From the NCBI RefSeq assembly GCF_001514305.1, contig NZ_KQ949085.1, positions 51,724-115,723 on the forward strand: DNA of 64,000 nt. The letters are read 5' to 3'. The position numbers and the translations under genes are program-made. The stretch comes from Streptomyces dysideae. GTDB lineage: Bacteria; Actinomycetota; Actinomycetes; Streptomycetales; Streptomycetaceae. Of the stretch, positions 7,929 through 15,625 are shown piece by piece. Each line of letters begins with the position of its first letter. Position 1 is the stretch's first letter. The notes under the pieces were generated by a model. That model had not been told where the DNA came from and ran no database searches. It was given only the letters and a program-made list of their open reading frames with translations.

Positions 7929-9287
7929 TCACTGGAACTGTGCGAAGAACCTCCAGATCTCTGCTTTGGTCCAGGTGGCGACGCCGCTTTCGTTGGGGGA
8001 GCCGTCGACCGGACCGGGTATGTGGCCTCCGTCGAACGCGGCCCATTGGACCGGGTATCCGGCACGGCAGCCCGAGTAGGTGGTGGTGATGTGCGTTCGG
8101 CTGCCCGGGGCGGGCTCGCGCGGGCTCTGGGGAGTGCAGCCGTTGTTGGCGACGAACTTGTCGCGCAGGGACCGTCCTTGCGCAATGGTGAGGACGTTGT
8201 CGCTGATGCCGTGGATGCCGAAGTAGGCGGTGGGCTGGGTGCCGCCGCTGCACCCGCTGATCTGGCCGCCGGAGATGACCGCGACGGCCCTGAAGACGTT
8301 CGCCCGGGAGCATGCGAGTGCGTAACTCATACCGCCGCCCCAGCTGAAACCCGTGGCGAAACGCTGTGCCGTGTTGACGCAGAGGCCGCCCTCGATTCGC
8401 CGGATCATGTCGTCGACGAAGGTGACGTCCTCACCGTCCGAATTGGCCCAGCCGTTGCCGAGGCCCTGGGGGGCGACGAGGATCGCGCCGTTGTTCGACT
8501 GCTCCTGTTGGCCGTAGTAGGACCAGGCGTTCCCGCTCGTGCCGCCCGAGGCGACGTCGCCGGCGGTTCCGCCCCGCCAGTGGAACGCGAAGATCAGCCG
8601 GTAGCGGTGGCTGTTGTCGTAGTTGGCGGGAACCCTGAGGATGAAGCTGCGGCTCTTACCGCCGCTCTGAATCGTGTGCGTACCGCTCGCCAGAGTCGGG
8701 GCGCTGCCGCATCCGCCGCCACCGGACGACAGCTTGATCATCTGCCATTGCTGGTTGGCGCCGCCCCAGTCGGTGTACTGGACGACGTTGCCGCCGTCGG
8801 CGGTGGAGGCGCCCTGCACCTCCACCGCCTTGCCGCTGTTGCGGTTGATCAGCCGGACGTGGCCCGCGTCGGAGTCGGCCAGGCGGAACTGCTGGTTGGC
8901 CCCGTTGTGGTCGGCCCACTGCTGGATCGCGGCACCGTCGGCGGTCGAGGCGTCGGCCACGTCGAGAACCTTGCCCGAATGCCGGGCCTTGAGCCGGTAG
9001 AAGCCGCCGCCGGAATCCACGAACTGCCACTGCTGGTTGGTTCCGTCGTTGCGCGTCCACTGGCTGACCCGCGCGCCGTCGGCGGTGGACACGTCATAGA
9101 CGTCCAGCGCCTTGCCGCTGTTGCGATTGACCAGGGCGTACCAGGCGTTGGTGTCCACCGTCGCCGCCTCGGCGGGCACCGCGCCGAGCATGCCGATCGC
9201 GAGGGTCGCCGCCACCGCGGCGGCGACCCGGGACCACCAGCGATGCCTTCGTGGAGGGGCGGGGGAAGCCGCACCATGGGTCTTCAT
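7929..9287 (-). CDS. Secreted CBM13 (ricin-type) esterase, LpqC/feruloyl or acetylxylan esterase-like
   Basis: 452 residues. A twin-Arg-rich N-terminus and hydrophobic core end at 'AEAATVD' (signal peptide, about 42 residues). Residues about 45-190 are a three-lobed ricin-type beta-trefoil with three Q-Q-W/Q-Q-F repeats, then a Gly linker. The C-terminal half is an alpha/beta-hydrolase of the PHB-depolymerase/feruloyl esterase group: oxyanion region 'IFAFHWRGG', nucleophile Ser315 in 'GFSWGGGMSY', probable Asp363 in 'HGISDN' and His422 in 'DGGHIPGP'. It probably removes ferulate or acetate side groups from xylan. It follows the GH10 xylanase gene by 31 bp and is likely cotranscribed. Its lectin domain is nearly the same as that of the GH62 enzyme at 12420. 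Confidence 0.88.
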   Translation of the reverse strand: MKTHGAASPAPPRRHRWWSRVAAAVAATLAIGMLGAVPAEAATVDTNAWYALVNRNSGKALDVYDVSTADGARVSQWTRNDGTNQQWQFVDSGGGFYRLKARHSGKVLDVADASTADGAAIQQWADHNGANQQFRLADSDAGHVRLINRNSGKAVEVQGASTADGGNVVQYTDWGGANQQWQMIKLSSGGGGCGSAPTLASGTHTIQSGGKSRSFILRVPANYDNSHRYRLIFAFHWRGGTAGDVASGGTSGNAWSYYGQQEQSNNGAILVAPQGLGNGWANSDGEDVTFVDDMIRRIEGGLCVNTAQRFATGFSWGGGMSYALACSRANVFRAVAVISGGQISGCSGGTQPTAYFGIHGISDNVLTIAQGRSLRDKFVANNGCTPQSPREPAPGSRTHITTTYSGCRAGYPVQWAAFDGGHIPGPVDGSPNESGVATWTKAEIWRFFAQFQ

Positions 9288-9318
9288 CGATTCACCCTTT
9301 CGTTTATGGCAGGTCCCG

Positions 9319-10761
9319 TCAGGTGTGGGTCCAGCGTTGGTTGCTGCCGTTCCAGCAGGAGTAGAGCTGGATCAGGGTGCCGTTGGCGGTGCCGCCGGCG
9401 GCGGCGTCGAGGCAGAGGCCGGACTGGACGCCGACGATGGATCCGTCGGAGTTGAGGCGCCACTTCTGGTTGTCGCCGCCCCAGCAGCTGTAGATCTGGA
9501 CTTTGGCGCCGTTGCCGGTGCCGGCGGCGTCCAGGCACTTGTTGGCGTAGACCCTGAGCTCGCCCGCGGCGGTGTAGGTCCACTGCTGGTTGGTGCCGTT
9601 GTGGCAGTCCCACAGGTTGAGCTGGGTGCCGTCGGTGGTGCCGGCGCCGGGCACGTCCAGGCAGCGGCCTGAAGCGACGCCCTTGATCTGTCCGGAATCC
9701 GAAGGGGGCGTAGAGGAGTCGGCGTTGAGCGCATTGAGGACGGCGGTGTAGGCGGGCTTCTTGCTGCCGTCGCCGTTGAACAGCAGCGGCGAGTGCTCCG
9801 GTCGCCAGGAGTCGGTGTCGCGCACACCCCAGACGGTGATGCCGAGGCAGCGCGGGACGGCCAGGCAGTCGTTGGTCACGTTGGCGTAGGTCGTGGCCGA
9901 GGCGCCCTGGATGTCGAGTTCGGTGATGGCCACGTCGACGCCGAGGGCGGCGAAGTTCTGCAGGGTGGTGCGGAAGTTGCTGTTGTAGGGGCTGCCGCTG
10001 TTGAAATGCGACTGGAAGCCGACGCAGTCGATCGGCACGCCGCGCTGCTTGAAGTCTCGGACCATGGCGTACATGGCCTGGGTTTTGGCCCAGGTCCAGT
10101 TCTCGACGTTGTAGTCGTTGTAGCAGAGCTTGGCGGCCGGGTCCGCGGCGCGCGCGGTGCGGAAGGCGACCTCGATCCAGTCGTTGCCGGTGCGCTGCAG
10201 GTTGGAGTCGCGCCGGGCTCCCGAACTGCCGTCGGCGAACGCCTCGTTCACGACGTCCCACTGGGCGATCTTGCCCTTGTAGTGGGACATCACGCCGTTG
10301 ATGTGGCCGATCATCGCCTGGCGCAGGTTGCTGCCGCTGAGGCTCTGCATCCAGGCGGGCTGCTGGGAGTGCCAGGCCAGGGTGTGGCCGCGCACCTGCT
10401 TGCCGTTCTGCACCGCCCAGTTGTAGACGCGGTCACCGGCGGTGAAGTTGAACTGGCCCCGCTGGGGTTCGGTGGCGTCGATCTTCATCTCGTTCTCGGC
10501 CGTCACCGAGTTGAACTCGCGGCCCGCGATCGTCGTGTACGCCGAGTCGTTGAGCCGGCCCGAGGCGATGGCGGTGCCGAAGTAGCGGCCGCTCTGCGCC
10601 GCCGCGGCGCCGAGCGTGCTCTCGGCCGTGCTTTCGGCGGCGTGTGCGGTCGGCGGCGAGACCGGTGCGGCGACCGCACCGAGGACGCCGACGACCAGCG
10701 CTATCAGCAGACCGCCGAACTTCCGGCGGACGGCGGGTGGGGGAATGGCATGCGAAGCCAT
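9319..10761 (-). CDS. xlnA: Secreted GH10 endo-1,4-beta-xylanase with C-terminal CBM13
   Basis: 480 residues, matching the S. lividans XlnA architecture. A signal peptide ends near 'TAHAAES'. The GH10 barrel spans about 45-345, with acid/base Glu173 in 'WDVVNEAF' and nucleophile Glu281 in 'ITELDIQG', plus the substrate-binding 'HTLAWHSQQPAW'. A Ser/Pro linker follows, then a ricin-type CBM13 (about 355-480) with three repeats of the kind 'GRCLDVPGAGTTDGTQLNLW'. It cleaves the xylan backbone outside the cell. The ATG is preceded by CTGGAGG. First gene of an operon with the esterase. No CebR- or CGAAA-type operator is visible in the 240 bp directly upstream; the nearest is at 11588. Confidence 0.95.
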   Translation of the reverse strand: MASHAIPPPAVRRKFGGLLIALVVGVLGAVAAPVSPPTAHAAESTAESTLGAAAAQSGRYFGTAIASGRLNDSAYTTIAGREFNSVTAENEMKIDATEPQRGQFNFTAGDRVYNWAVQNGKQVRGHTLAWHSQQPAWMQSLSGSNLRQAMIGHINGVMSHYKGKIAQWDVVNEAFADGSSGARRDSNLQRTGNDWIEVAFRTARAADPAAKLCYNDYNVENWTWAKTQAMYAMVRDFKQRGVPIDCVGFQSHFNSGSPYNSNFRTTLQNFAALGVDVAITELDIQGASATTYANVTNDCLAVPRCLGITVWGVRDTDSWRPEHSPLLFNGDGSKKPAYTAVLNALNADSSTPPSDSGQIKGVASGRCLDVPGAGTTDGTQLNLWDCHNGTNQQWTYTAAGELRVYANKCLDAAGTGNGAKVQIYSCWGGDNQKWRLNSDGSIVGVQSGLCLDAAAGGTANGTLIQLYSCWNGSNQRWTHT

Positions 10762-11005
10762 GACTGTGCCTCCAGGGTAGAAATCACGGAAGGACTGAAG
10801 CGCAGGGGAATGCGTCGTCCGCTCCCACTCGGCAGACGGACGGGTCGGGTCGGAACCCGGGCAGCGCGGGATCAGCGGACATCGTGGTCATGGGACCGGG
10901 ACGATCTCGACCGGCACGGACAGCGCTCGGTCGGCCGCCGGGTGACGTAGGGCCTTGCAGGATGAGCCCGGTTGGATCGTCTGCCCGGGTCTGGTCGGCC
11001 ATGGA
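10762..11005. other. xlnA upstream region
   Basis: Contains the xlnA ribosome-binding site and presumably its promoter. I see no gene and no palindromic operator of the kinds found at 11588 or 12102, which is unusual for a Streptomyces xylanase gene. Confidence 0.4.
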
Positions 11006-11158
11006 TCAGGCGCAGGCATTCCCGTTGAGGGTGAAGGCCGTGGGGGAGGGATTGGTCCCCGCGGTGGGCGCGGTCAGGAGGCCGCCGACGAGGAGCGAAC
11101 CCGTCAGCAGGGTGGCGGCGAGGCGTCTGGGGTGGCGTAACAGAGGGGTGGGGGGCAT
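11006..11158 (-). pseudogene. Orphan signal-peptide reading frame of a truncated secreted protein
   Basis: A 50-residue frame with a good ribosome-binding site (CAGGAG, 7 nt before the ATG) encodes a clear secretion signal: basic start, hydrophobic 'LAATLLTGSLLVGGLLTAP', then 'PTAFTLNGNACA' and a stop. That is the expected beginning of an exported enzyme, but nothing recognisable follows. It lies between the GH62 remnant and xlnA on the same strand. Most likely the start of a gene lost by deletion; a genuine secreted micropeptide is possible but less likely. Confidence 0.45.
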
Positions 11159-11200
11159 GAGCGGCTCCTGTGTCGATGGTGGTCGGCAGGGGGAGTTGGT

Positions 11201-11480
11201 CTGGGTGAGCAGGCCCATTCGCCAGGGCAGGCGGAGGTGGTCGCCGTCGGCGCTGGGCCCATGCCCTGGTAGAGGTACTGCAGTCGGCAGGGATTGGGCG
11301 AAGGGTTCGTTCTCGGTGGCGGCCAGGGGTGTCCAGGTCCGGGTGGAGGTGAAGGAGCGGAAGTAGCGTCGGCCGGTGGAGCCGATGGCCTCCTGGAGGA
11401 GCAGGTACTGGTTGCTGCCGGCGACCTTGTAGTACACGTCGGTCGCGCCTCGAACACCGCGGCGATTGCTGAGCCCTTGA
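11201..11480 (-). pseudogene. GH62 alpha-L-arabinofuranosidase remnant (frameshifts and internal deletion)
   Basis: The minus strand encodes pieces matching the C-terminal third of the intact GH62 protein at 12420. 'AIAAVFEA' (around 11475-11451) corresponds to N-N-L-F-E-A. After a frame change, 'YYKVAGSNQYLLLQEAIGST' and 'YFRSFTSTRTWTPLAATE' correspond to the intact 'NRYLMIVEAIGSQGRYFRSF' region. Then about 30 residues are missing, and 'CRLQYLYQGMGP' appears in another frame before the final L-L-T-Q. The catalytic domain's N-terminal two thirds are absent, so this cannot be an active enzyme. A CebR-type operator sits just upstream at 11588, suggesting this was once a regulated hemicellulase gene. 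Confidence 0.82.
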
Positions 11481-11587
11481 GTCTCCGTGACCGACGTCTC
11501 GGAGATCGGGGTAACACCGACATGATCGTCCCTTCTCTGTGGAGGCGTTCTTGGTGCCCAGCGGGCGCCATGGGCGGCGGCGGAGGC

Positions 11588-11615
11588 TGGGAGCGCTCCC
11601 ATTCGAAATATCGAA
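11588..11615. promoter_or_regulatory. CebR-type operator TGGGAGCGCTCCCA plus adjacent palindrome
   Basis: TGGGAGCGCTCCCA (11588-11601) is a perfect 14-bp palindrome identical to the published consensus for the cellobiose/cellotriose-responsive LacI-family repressor CebR in Streptomyces. Immediately beside it, TTCGA-N4-TCGAA (11602-11615) is a second inverted repeat. The pair lies upstream of the GH62 remnant and, further on, of xlnA on the minus strand. It is therefore a candidate control point for the whole minus-strand xylan operon. Confidence 0.8.
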
Positions 11616-12419
11616 CAGAGGTTGGTGGGTCGAAGACTCGGAGGCGGACAGTAGTGACGCACAGGACAGTCGTCAACAGGTGCGGACTCATACGGGAGTT
11701 GAGGATGTGACGGACACGTCTCCTGGGTTGGTGTAGAAGCCGGTCGGGGATCGTTTGCCGGCTCGTCGTGTCAGGGCTCGGGGCTGGGAGGCGGTGATGG
11801 TGTCATGGCTGGAGCGGTGGGAGACCGTGGCGCGGGGTCGGCACGCTGAACTGCGTGGGCAGACCGAGGGGTTGACGGCCCAGGCGATGACGGCCAGAGG
11901 TGGGCGCTGCTTGCTCAACTCTCCTCCTCCGTGCGGACACCTTGGGCCGGCGAGGTGTATCGAAACATTCGGAGATTTTCCGGTCGACCGACATGCCTGT
12001 TAAGCCCAAAGGGGGCGCTGTTTGTGGACAGATCGGCGACAGGTCTTGACCGGGAGGCTCCACGTTCCTAGCTTGTGGCGTCAAAGAATTCGAGAAGCTT
12101 CCGAAAATTTCGAGAATGAACCGACATCCCTCACCCCGGAGGTCCCCTTGGCCAGCACTCCCCGGACGCCTGGTGGATCCGCCGGCGTGACGGCCCCCTG
12201 GCCGCAGCCGTCACAACCGGCCGTCAGCTGGAACGGCTGAAGGCCGGAGACCTCTCACGTCTCGGCCACGGCGAAGTGGTCCGGCTGGAGCGCCCAGGGC
12301 GCCAGCTCTTCGGCATGTGCGGCCGCCTTCACACCTATCCCGTCCCCGACCCCCGGAGCGGCGCTCCGCGGTTCATCGGGGTCACCTCACCCCCCGCCCC
12401 CCCCCAAGGAGATCTTCTG
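11616..12419. other. Long upstream region of the GH62 gene
   Basis: About 800 bp without a gene I can support. A 249-bp plus frame (11755-12003) encodes a helical W-L-E-R-W-E peptide that then degenerates, possibly a remnant. From about 12125 to 12419 one plus frame is open and coding-like (containing 'RLKAGDLSRLGHGEVVRLE') and runs in frame into the GH62 signal peptide, but it has no convincing start and the GH62 start at 12420 has its own ribosome-binding site. A C-rich run lies at 12391-12405. The CGAAAATTTCG site is listed separately. Confidence 0.4.
12102..12112. promoter_or_regulatory. CGAAAATTTCG palindrome, xylan-type operator upstream of GH62
   Basis: CGAAA-A-TTTCG is a perfect inverted repeat of the CGAAA-N-TTTCG kind described upstream of Streptomyces xylan-degradation genes. 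It lies about 310 bp before the GH62 start. Confidence 0.55.
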
Positions 12420-13886
12420 ATGTGGTCTCGCCATCCGTCCCCGGCCTACCTGAGACGCTTACTCGCCGTCCTTGCGCCATTGCTGCTCGTGGCCACCTTC
12501 CTCGGTGCCCAGCCCGCCGCTGCGGCGACCGTCGACACCAACGCCTGGTATGTGCTGGTCAACCGCAACAGCGGCAAAGCCCTTGACGTCTACAACCTGG
12601 CGACCAACGACGGCGCCCGCATCACCCAGTGGACCAGGAACGACCAGAACCAGCAGCAGTGGCAGTTCGTCGACTCCGGCGGCGGTGACTACCGCATCAA
12701 GTCCCGCCACTCCGGCAAGGTACTGGACGTCTACAACCGGTCCACCGCCGACGGCGGCTCGATCGTCCAGTGGGCCGACCTGAACGGCACCAACCAGCAG
12801 TGGCGGCTGGCCGACAGCTCGGACGGCTACGTGAGGTTCATCTCGCGCCACAGCAACAAGGCCCTCGAAGTGCAAGGCGGCTCCACCGCCGACAACGCGA
12901 ACATCGTCCAGTACGACGACTGGGGCGGCACCAACCAGCAATGGCAGCTCGTCAAGGTCGGCGGCGGCAACCCCGGCCCGTGCGATCTTCCGTCGACATA
13001 CCGCTGGACATCAACGGGCGCGCTCGCGCAGCCCAAGCCGGGGTGGGTCTCGCTCAAGGACTTCACCGTCGTCCCCCACAACGGCAGGCAACTCGTCTAT
13101 GCGACGACGCACGACACGGGGACGAGGTGGGGTTCGATGAACTTCGGCCTGTTCACCAACTGGTCGGAGATGGCCTCGGCCAGCCAGAACACCATGTCAA
13201 CTTCCACCGTCGCGCCCACGCTCTTCTACTTCGCGCCGAAGAACATCTGGGTGCTCGCCTACCAGTGGGGTGGGACTGCCTTCTCCTACCGGACGTCGAA
13301 CGACCCCACCAACCCGAATGGCTGGTCATCCGAGCAGGTGCTCTTCTCCGGGAGCATCCCCGGCTCCGGAACCGGACCCATCGACCAGACGCTCATCGGT
13401 GACGGGACGAACATGTACCTGTTCTTCGCCGGTGACAACGGCAAGATCTACCGGGCCAGCATGCCGATCGGGAACTTCCCGGGCAGCTTCGGCTCGTCGT
13501 ACACGACGATCATGAGCGACACGACGAACAACCTGTTCGAAGCCCCGCAGGTGTACAAGCTCCAGGGCCAGAACCGCTACCTCATGATCGTCGAGGCGAT
13601 CGGCTCACAGGGCCGCTACTTCCGCTCGTTCACAGCCACCAGTCTGAACGGCTCATGGACACCCCAGGCCGCGACCGAGAGCAATCCCTTCGCCGGGAAG
13701 GCCAACAGTGGCGCCACCTGGACCAACGACATCAGCCATGGCGAACTGATCCGCACCAGCGCCGATCAGACCATGACCGTGGATCCCTGCAATCTGCAGT
13801 TGCTCTACCAGGGGCGCAGCCCCAACTCCGGCGGCGACTACGGTCTCCTGCCCTACCGTCCGGGTCTGCTGACACTGCAGCGCTGA
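12420..13886 (+). CDS. Secreted CBM13-GH62 alpha-L-arabinofuranosidase
   Basis: 488 residues: a signal peptide to about residue 38 ('LGAQPAAAATVD'), a ricin-type CBM13 (about 40-180) with three Q-Q-W repeats, then a GH62 five-bladed catalytic domain beginning 'CDLPSTYRWTSTGALAQPKP'. Family hallmarks include 'WVSLKDFTVVPHNGRQLVYA', 'VLAYQWGGTAFSYRTS', 'FEAPQVYKLQGQNRYLMIVE' and 'NDISHGELIRTSADQTMTVD'. It removes arabinose side chains from arabinoxylan, complementing the xylanase and esterase nearby. The ATG at 12420 follows AAGGAG with 8 nt spacing. Codon 14 (12459-12461), inside the signal peptide, is TTA, the rare bldA-dependent leucine codon, so translation may depend on developmental state. 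Confidence 0.94.
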   Translation: MWSRHPSPAYLRRLLAVLAPLLLVATFLGAQPAAAATVDTNAWYVLVNRNSGKALDVYNLATNDGARITQWTRNDQNQQQWQFVDSGGGDYRIKSRHSGKVLDVYNRSTADGGSIVQWADLNGTNQQWRLADSSDGYVRFISRHSNKALEVQGGSTADNANIVQYDDWGGTNQQWQLVKVGGGNPGPCDLPSTYRWTSTGALAQPKPGWVSLKDFTVVPHNGRQLVYATTHDTGTRWGSMNFGLFTNWSEMASASQNTMSTSTVAPTLFYFAPKNIWVLAYQWGGTAFSYRTSNDPTNPNGWSSEQVLFSGSIPGSGTGPIDQTLIGDGTNMYLFFAGDNGKIYRASMPIGNFPGSFGSSYTTIMSDTTNNLFEAPQVYKLQGQNRYLMIVEAIGSQGRYFRSFTATSLNGSWTPQAATESNPFAGKANSGATWTNDISHGELIRTSADQTMTVDPCNLQLLYQGRSPNSGGDYGLLPYRPGLLTLQR

Positions 13887-14170
13887 CGGCGTGACACGGG
13901 TCCGGCTCCGGTATGGAGCCGGCGGGGCGGGCTCGGCGGAAGGCCGAGCCCGCCCGGGTTACGCGACAACGTCTCCTGGATGTCCTGCCGGGGTAGTTGA
14001 AGGCCGAACGCGTCGTCCAGGGCGTGAAAGTACAGCTCAAACTCGCCGGTCATCTCTGGGTGGTCCAGTTCGGCGCGGCGTACGGCCCGGTTGAGGAAGT
14101 CGATGCGGCGGCCGTCGCGCATGTAGTCGAAGGTGTAGACGGCCTTCGCGGCGGTGGCGCTCAGGTGCAC
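13853..14170 (-). pseudogene. Unrecognised minus-strand frame between GH62 and the 3-hydroxyacyl-CoA dehydrogenase
   Basis: From a GTG at 14170 (AAGG upstream) a frame of 105 codons reads 'VYTFDYMRDGRRIDFLNRAV' then 'DHPEMTGEFELYFHALDDAF' for the first 70 residues, with normal coding character. It then runs through the terminator hairpin and into the end of GH62 with low-complexity sequence. I do not recognise the N-terminal part. It is probably the front of a truncated gene fused to unrelated DNA. It starts 57 bp after the hydroxyacyl-CoA dehydrogenase stop on the same strand. Confidence 0.35.
13925..13955. terminator. Strong hairpin terminator after GH62
   Basis: GGGCGGGCTCGGC (13925-13937) pairs perfectly with GCCGAGCCCGCCC (13943-13955) around a 5-nt loop, 38 bp after the GH62 stop. 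Confidence 0.85.
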
Positions 14171-14226
14171 AGTCTGACCTTCATGTGGATGGTCTTGCTG
14201 ACTCGCGGGGGGGGCTTGCCCCTTGT

Positions 14227-15087
14227 TCAAGCGTCGTAGGTGTGGAAGCCGCGGCCGCTCTTGCGGCCGAGGTGGCCTGCGGCGACCATGCGGCGCAGCA
14301 AGGCGGGCGGGGCGTACAGCGGTTCCTTGAACTCCTCGTACATCGACTCGGCCACCGCTTGCGCGGTGTCGAGGCCGATGAGGTCGAGCAGGCGCAGTGG
14401 TCCCATGGGGTGGGCGCAGCCGAGCTCCATGCCGTGGTCGATGTCGTCCGGGCGTGCGGCGCCCGATTCCACCATCCGTACCGCGCTGAGCAGGTAGGGC
14501 ACGAGCAGGGCGTTGACGACGAATCCGGAGCGGTCGGGTGCCTGGATGACCTGCTTGCCCAGCTGGCGGGCGAAGCCGCGGGTGCGCTGCACGGTCTCCT
14601 GGCTGGTGGTCAGGGCGGGGATGAGCTCGACCAGTTGCTGCACGGGCACGGGGTTGAAGAAGTGCATGCCGATGAGTTGTGCGGGCCGCTCGGTGGCGAC
14701 GGCGAGATCGACGATGGGGATCGAGGAGGTGTTGGTGGCCAGGATCGCCGCCGGGTCTTCGACCGCCTTGTCCAGGGCTCGGAGGACGTCGGTCTTGATG
14801 TCGCGGTTCTCGGCGACGGCTTCGACGACGAACTGGCGGTCGGCCATGTCGCTGAGGTCGTGGGTGAAGGACAGTTTGGCGACGGCCTGGTCTCGCTGCT
14901 GTGCGCTGAGCTTGTCACGCCGCACGCCCCTGTCGAGGGAGTCGATGAGACGGCGGCGGCCGGTCTCCACGGCGTCATGGGTGGCTTCGGCGACGCGGAC
15001 GTCGATGCCGCTGAGGGCGGCGACTTCGGCAATGCCGGAGCCCATGAGGCCGCAGCCGACGACGCCGAGACGGGTGACGGGATCCAT
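14227..15087 (-). CDS. 3-hydroxybutyryl-CoA (3-hydroxyacyl-CoA) dehydrogenase
   Basis: 286 residues, standard length for the Hbd/FadB2/PaaH family. An N-terminal NAD-binding Rossmann fold 'RLGVVGCGLMGSGIAEVAAL', catalytic-domain motifs 'LATNTSSIPIVDLA', 'IGMHFFNPVPVQQLVELI' (with the catalytic His) and 'PDRSGFVVNALLVPYL', and a C-terminal helical domain 'ELGCAHPMGPLRLLDLIGLD'. It oxidises (S)-3-hydroxyacyl-CoA to 3-oxoacyl-CoA. It is the last intact gene of the minus-strand series ligase, phosphatase, thiolase, reductase, mutase remnant. Confidence 0.93.
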   Translation of the reverse strand: MDPVTRLGVVGCGLMGSGIAEVAALSGIDVRVAEATHDAVETGRRRLIDSLDRGVRRDKLSAQQRDQAVAKLSFTHDLSDMADRQFVVEAVAENRDIKTDVLRALDKAVEDPAAILATNTSSIPIVDLAVATERPAQLIGMHFFNPVPVQQLVELIPALTTSQETVQRTRGFARQLGKQVIQAPDRSGFVVNALLVPYLLSAVRMVESGAARPDDIDHGMELGCAHPMGPLRLLDLIGLDTAQAVAESMYEEFKEPLYAPPALLRRMVAAGHLGRKSGRGFHTYDA

Positions 15088-15139
15088 CTGAGGTCCTATC
15101 CGATGAGTGGCTGCACGGGGGTTTCTGGGGCCTGGTCCA

Positions 15140-15582
15140 GACGTTGCGGCGGTACTGGCCGCCGACCTCGAAGAAGGCCTCGGTGATCTGCTGAGGCGAG
15201 CAGACCCGGGCGGCGTCCATGAGGACGGCGAAGACGTTGTGGCCGCTCACCGTCGCGTCCTTGAGAGCAGTCAGGGCGGCGTGGGCCGGTCCCGGTGGCG
15301 GGCCTGGTGGTCCCGCGTCGGCCGGTCAAGAGGACGGTCACCCCGCTGGTGCGCAGCCGCGCTATCGCCTCGGGCACGATGACGCCGCCTCCACCGCCCA
15401 CCACGCGGACGCGCTCCGCTCCCGCCCGTGCAGCGACTCGACCAGGTACTCGAAGTACTCCACCTCGGCGCCCTGGGACCGGAAGATCCGCCGCATGATG
15501 TTGATCGACGTGTCCGCTCCGTCGAACAGGGCCGAAGCGGTGACCAGGCGGACGGGGTGCACGGTTGGTGCAGATCGCTCAT
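15140..15582 (-). pseudogene. IcmF-type acyl-CoA mutase remnant (large internal deletion, frameshifts)
   Basis: Both ends of a fused isobutyryl-CoA mutase (IcmF, normally over 1000 residues) can be read. The front is M-S-D-L-H-Q-P-C (15582), then in a second frame 'HPVRLVTASALFDGADTSIN' and 'IMRRIFRSQGAEV'. A gap in the B12-binding domain leads to 'EYFEYLVESLHG', and another frame change to 'VGGGGGVIVPEAIARLRTSG'. The end is 'SGHNVFAVLMDAARVCSPQQ' and 'ITEAFFEVGGQYRRNV'. The G-protein, linker and mutase domains are missing. A normal IcmF rearranges isobutyryl-CoA and butyryl-CoA, which fits the neighbouring hydroxyacyl-CoA dehydrogenase and thiolase. The DNA between the fragments is too short for this to be an assembly of separate genes. 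Confidence 0.82.
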
Positions 15583-15625
15583 GGGGGCCTTCCCGGACGG
15601 GGCGGGGGAACGCCGGCTGGAGAGA

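Noticed and set aside
10784..11002. Minus-strand frame between the orphan signal peptide and xlnA
   Set aside because: No ribosome-binding site and no recognisable protein; more likely the xlnA leader.
11755..12003. Possible transposase-associated fragment (W-L-E-R-W-E peptide)
   Set aside because: A short helical stretch only, with no inverted repeats, target duplications or transposase catalytic residues, so no mobile element is claimed.
12276..12419. GTG at 12276 as the GH62 start
   Set aside because: It would put 48 non-secretory residues before an evident signal peptide; ATG 12420 has AAGGAG at correct spacing.
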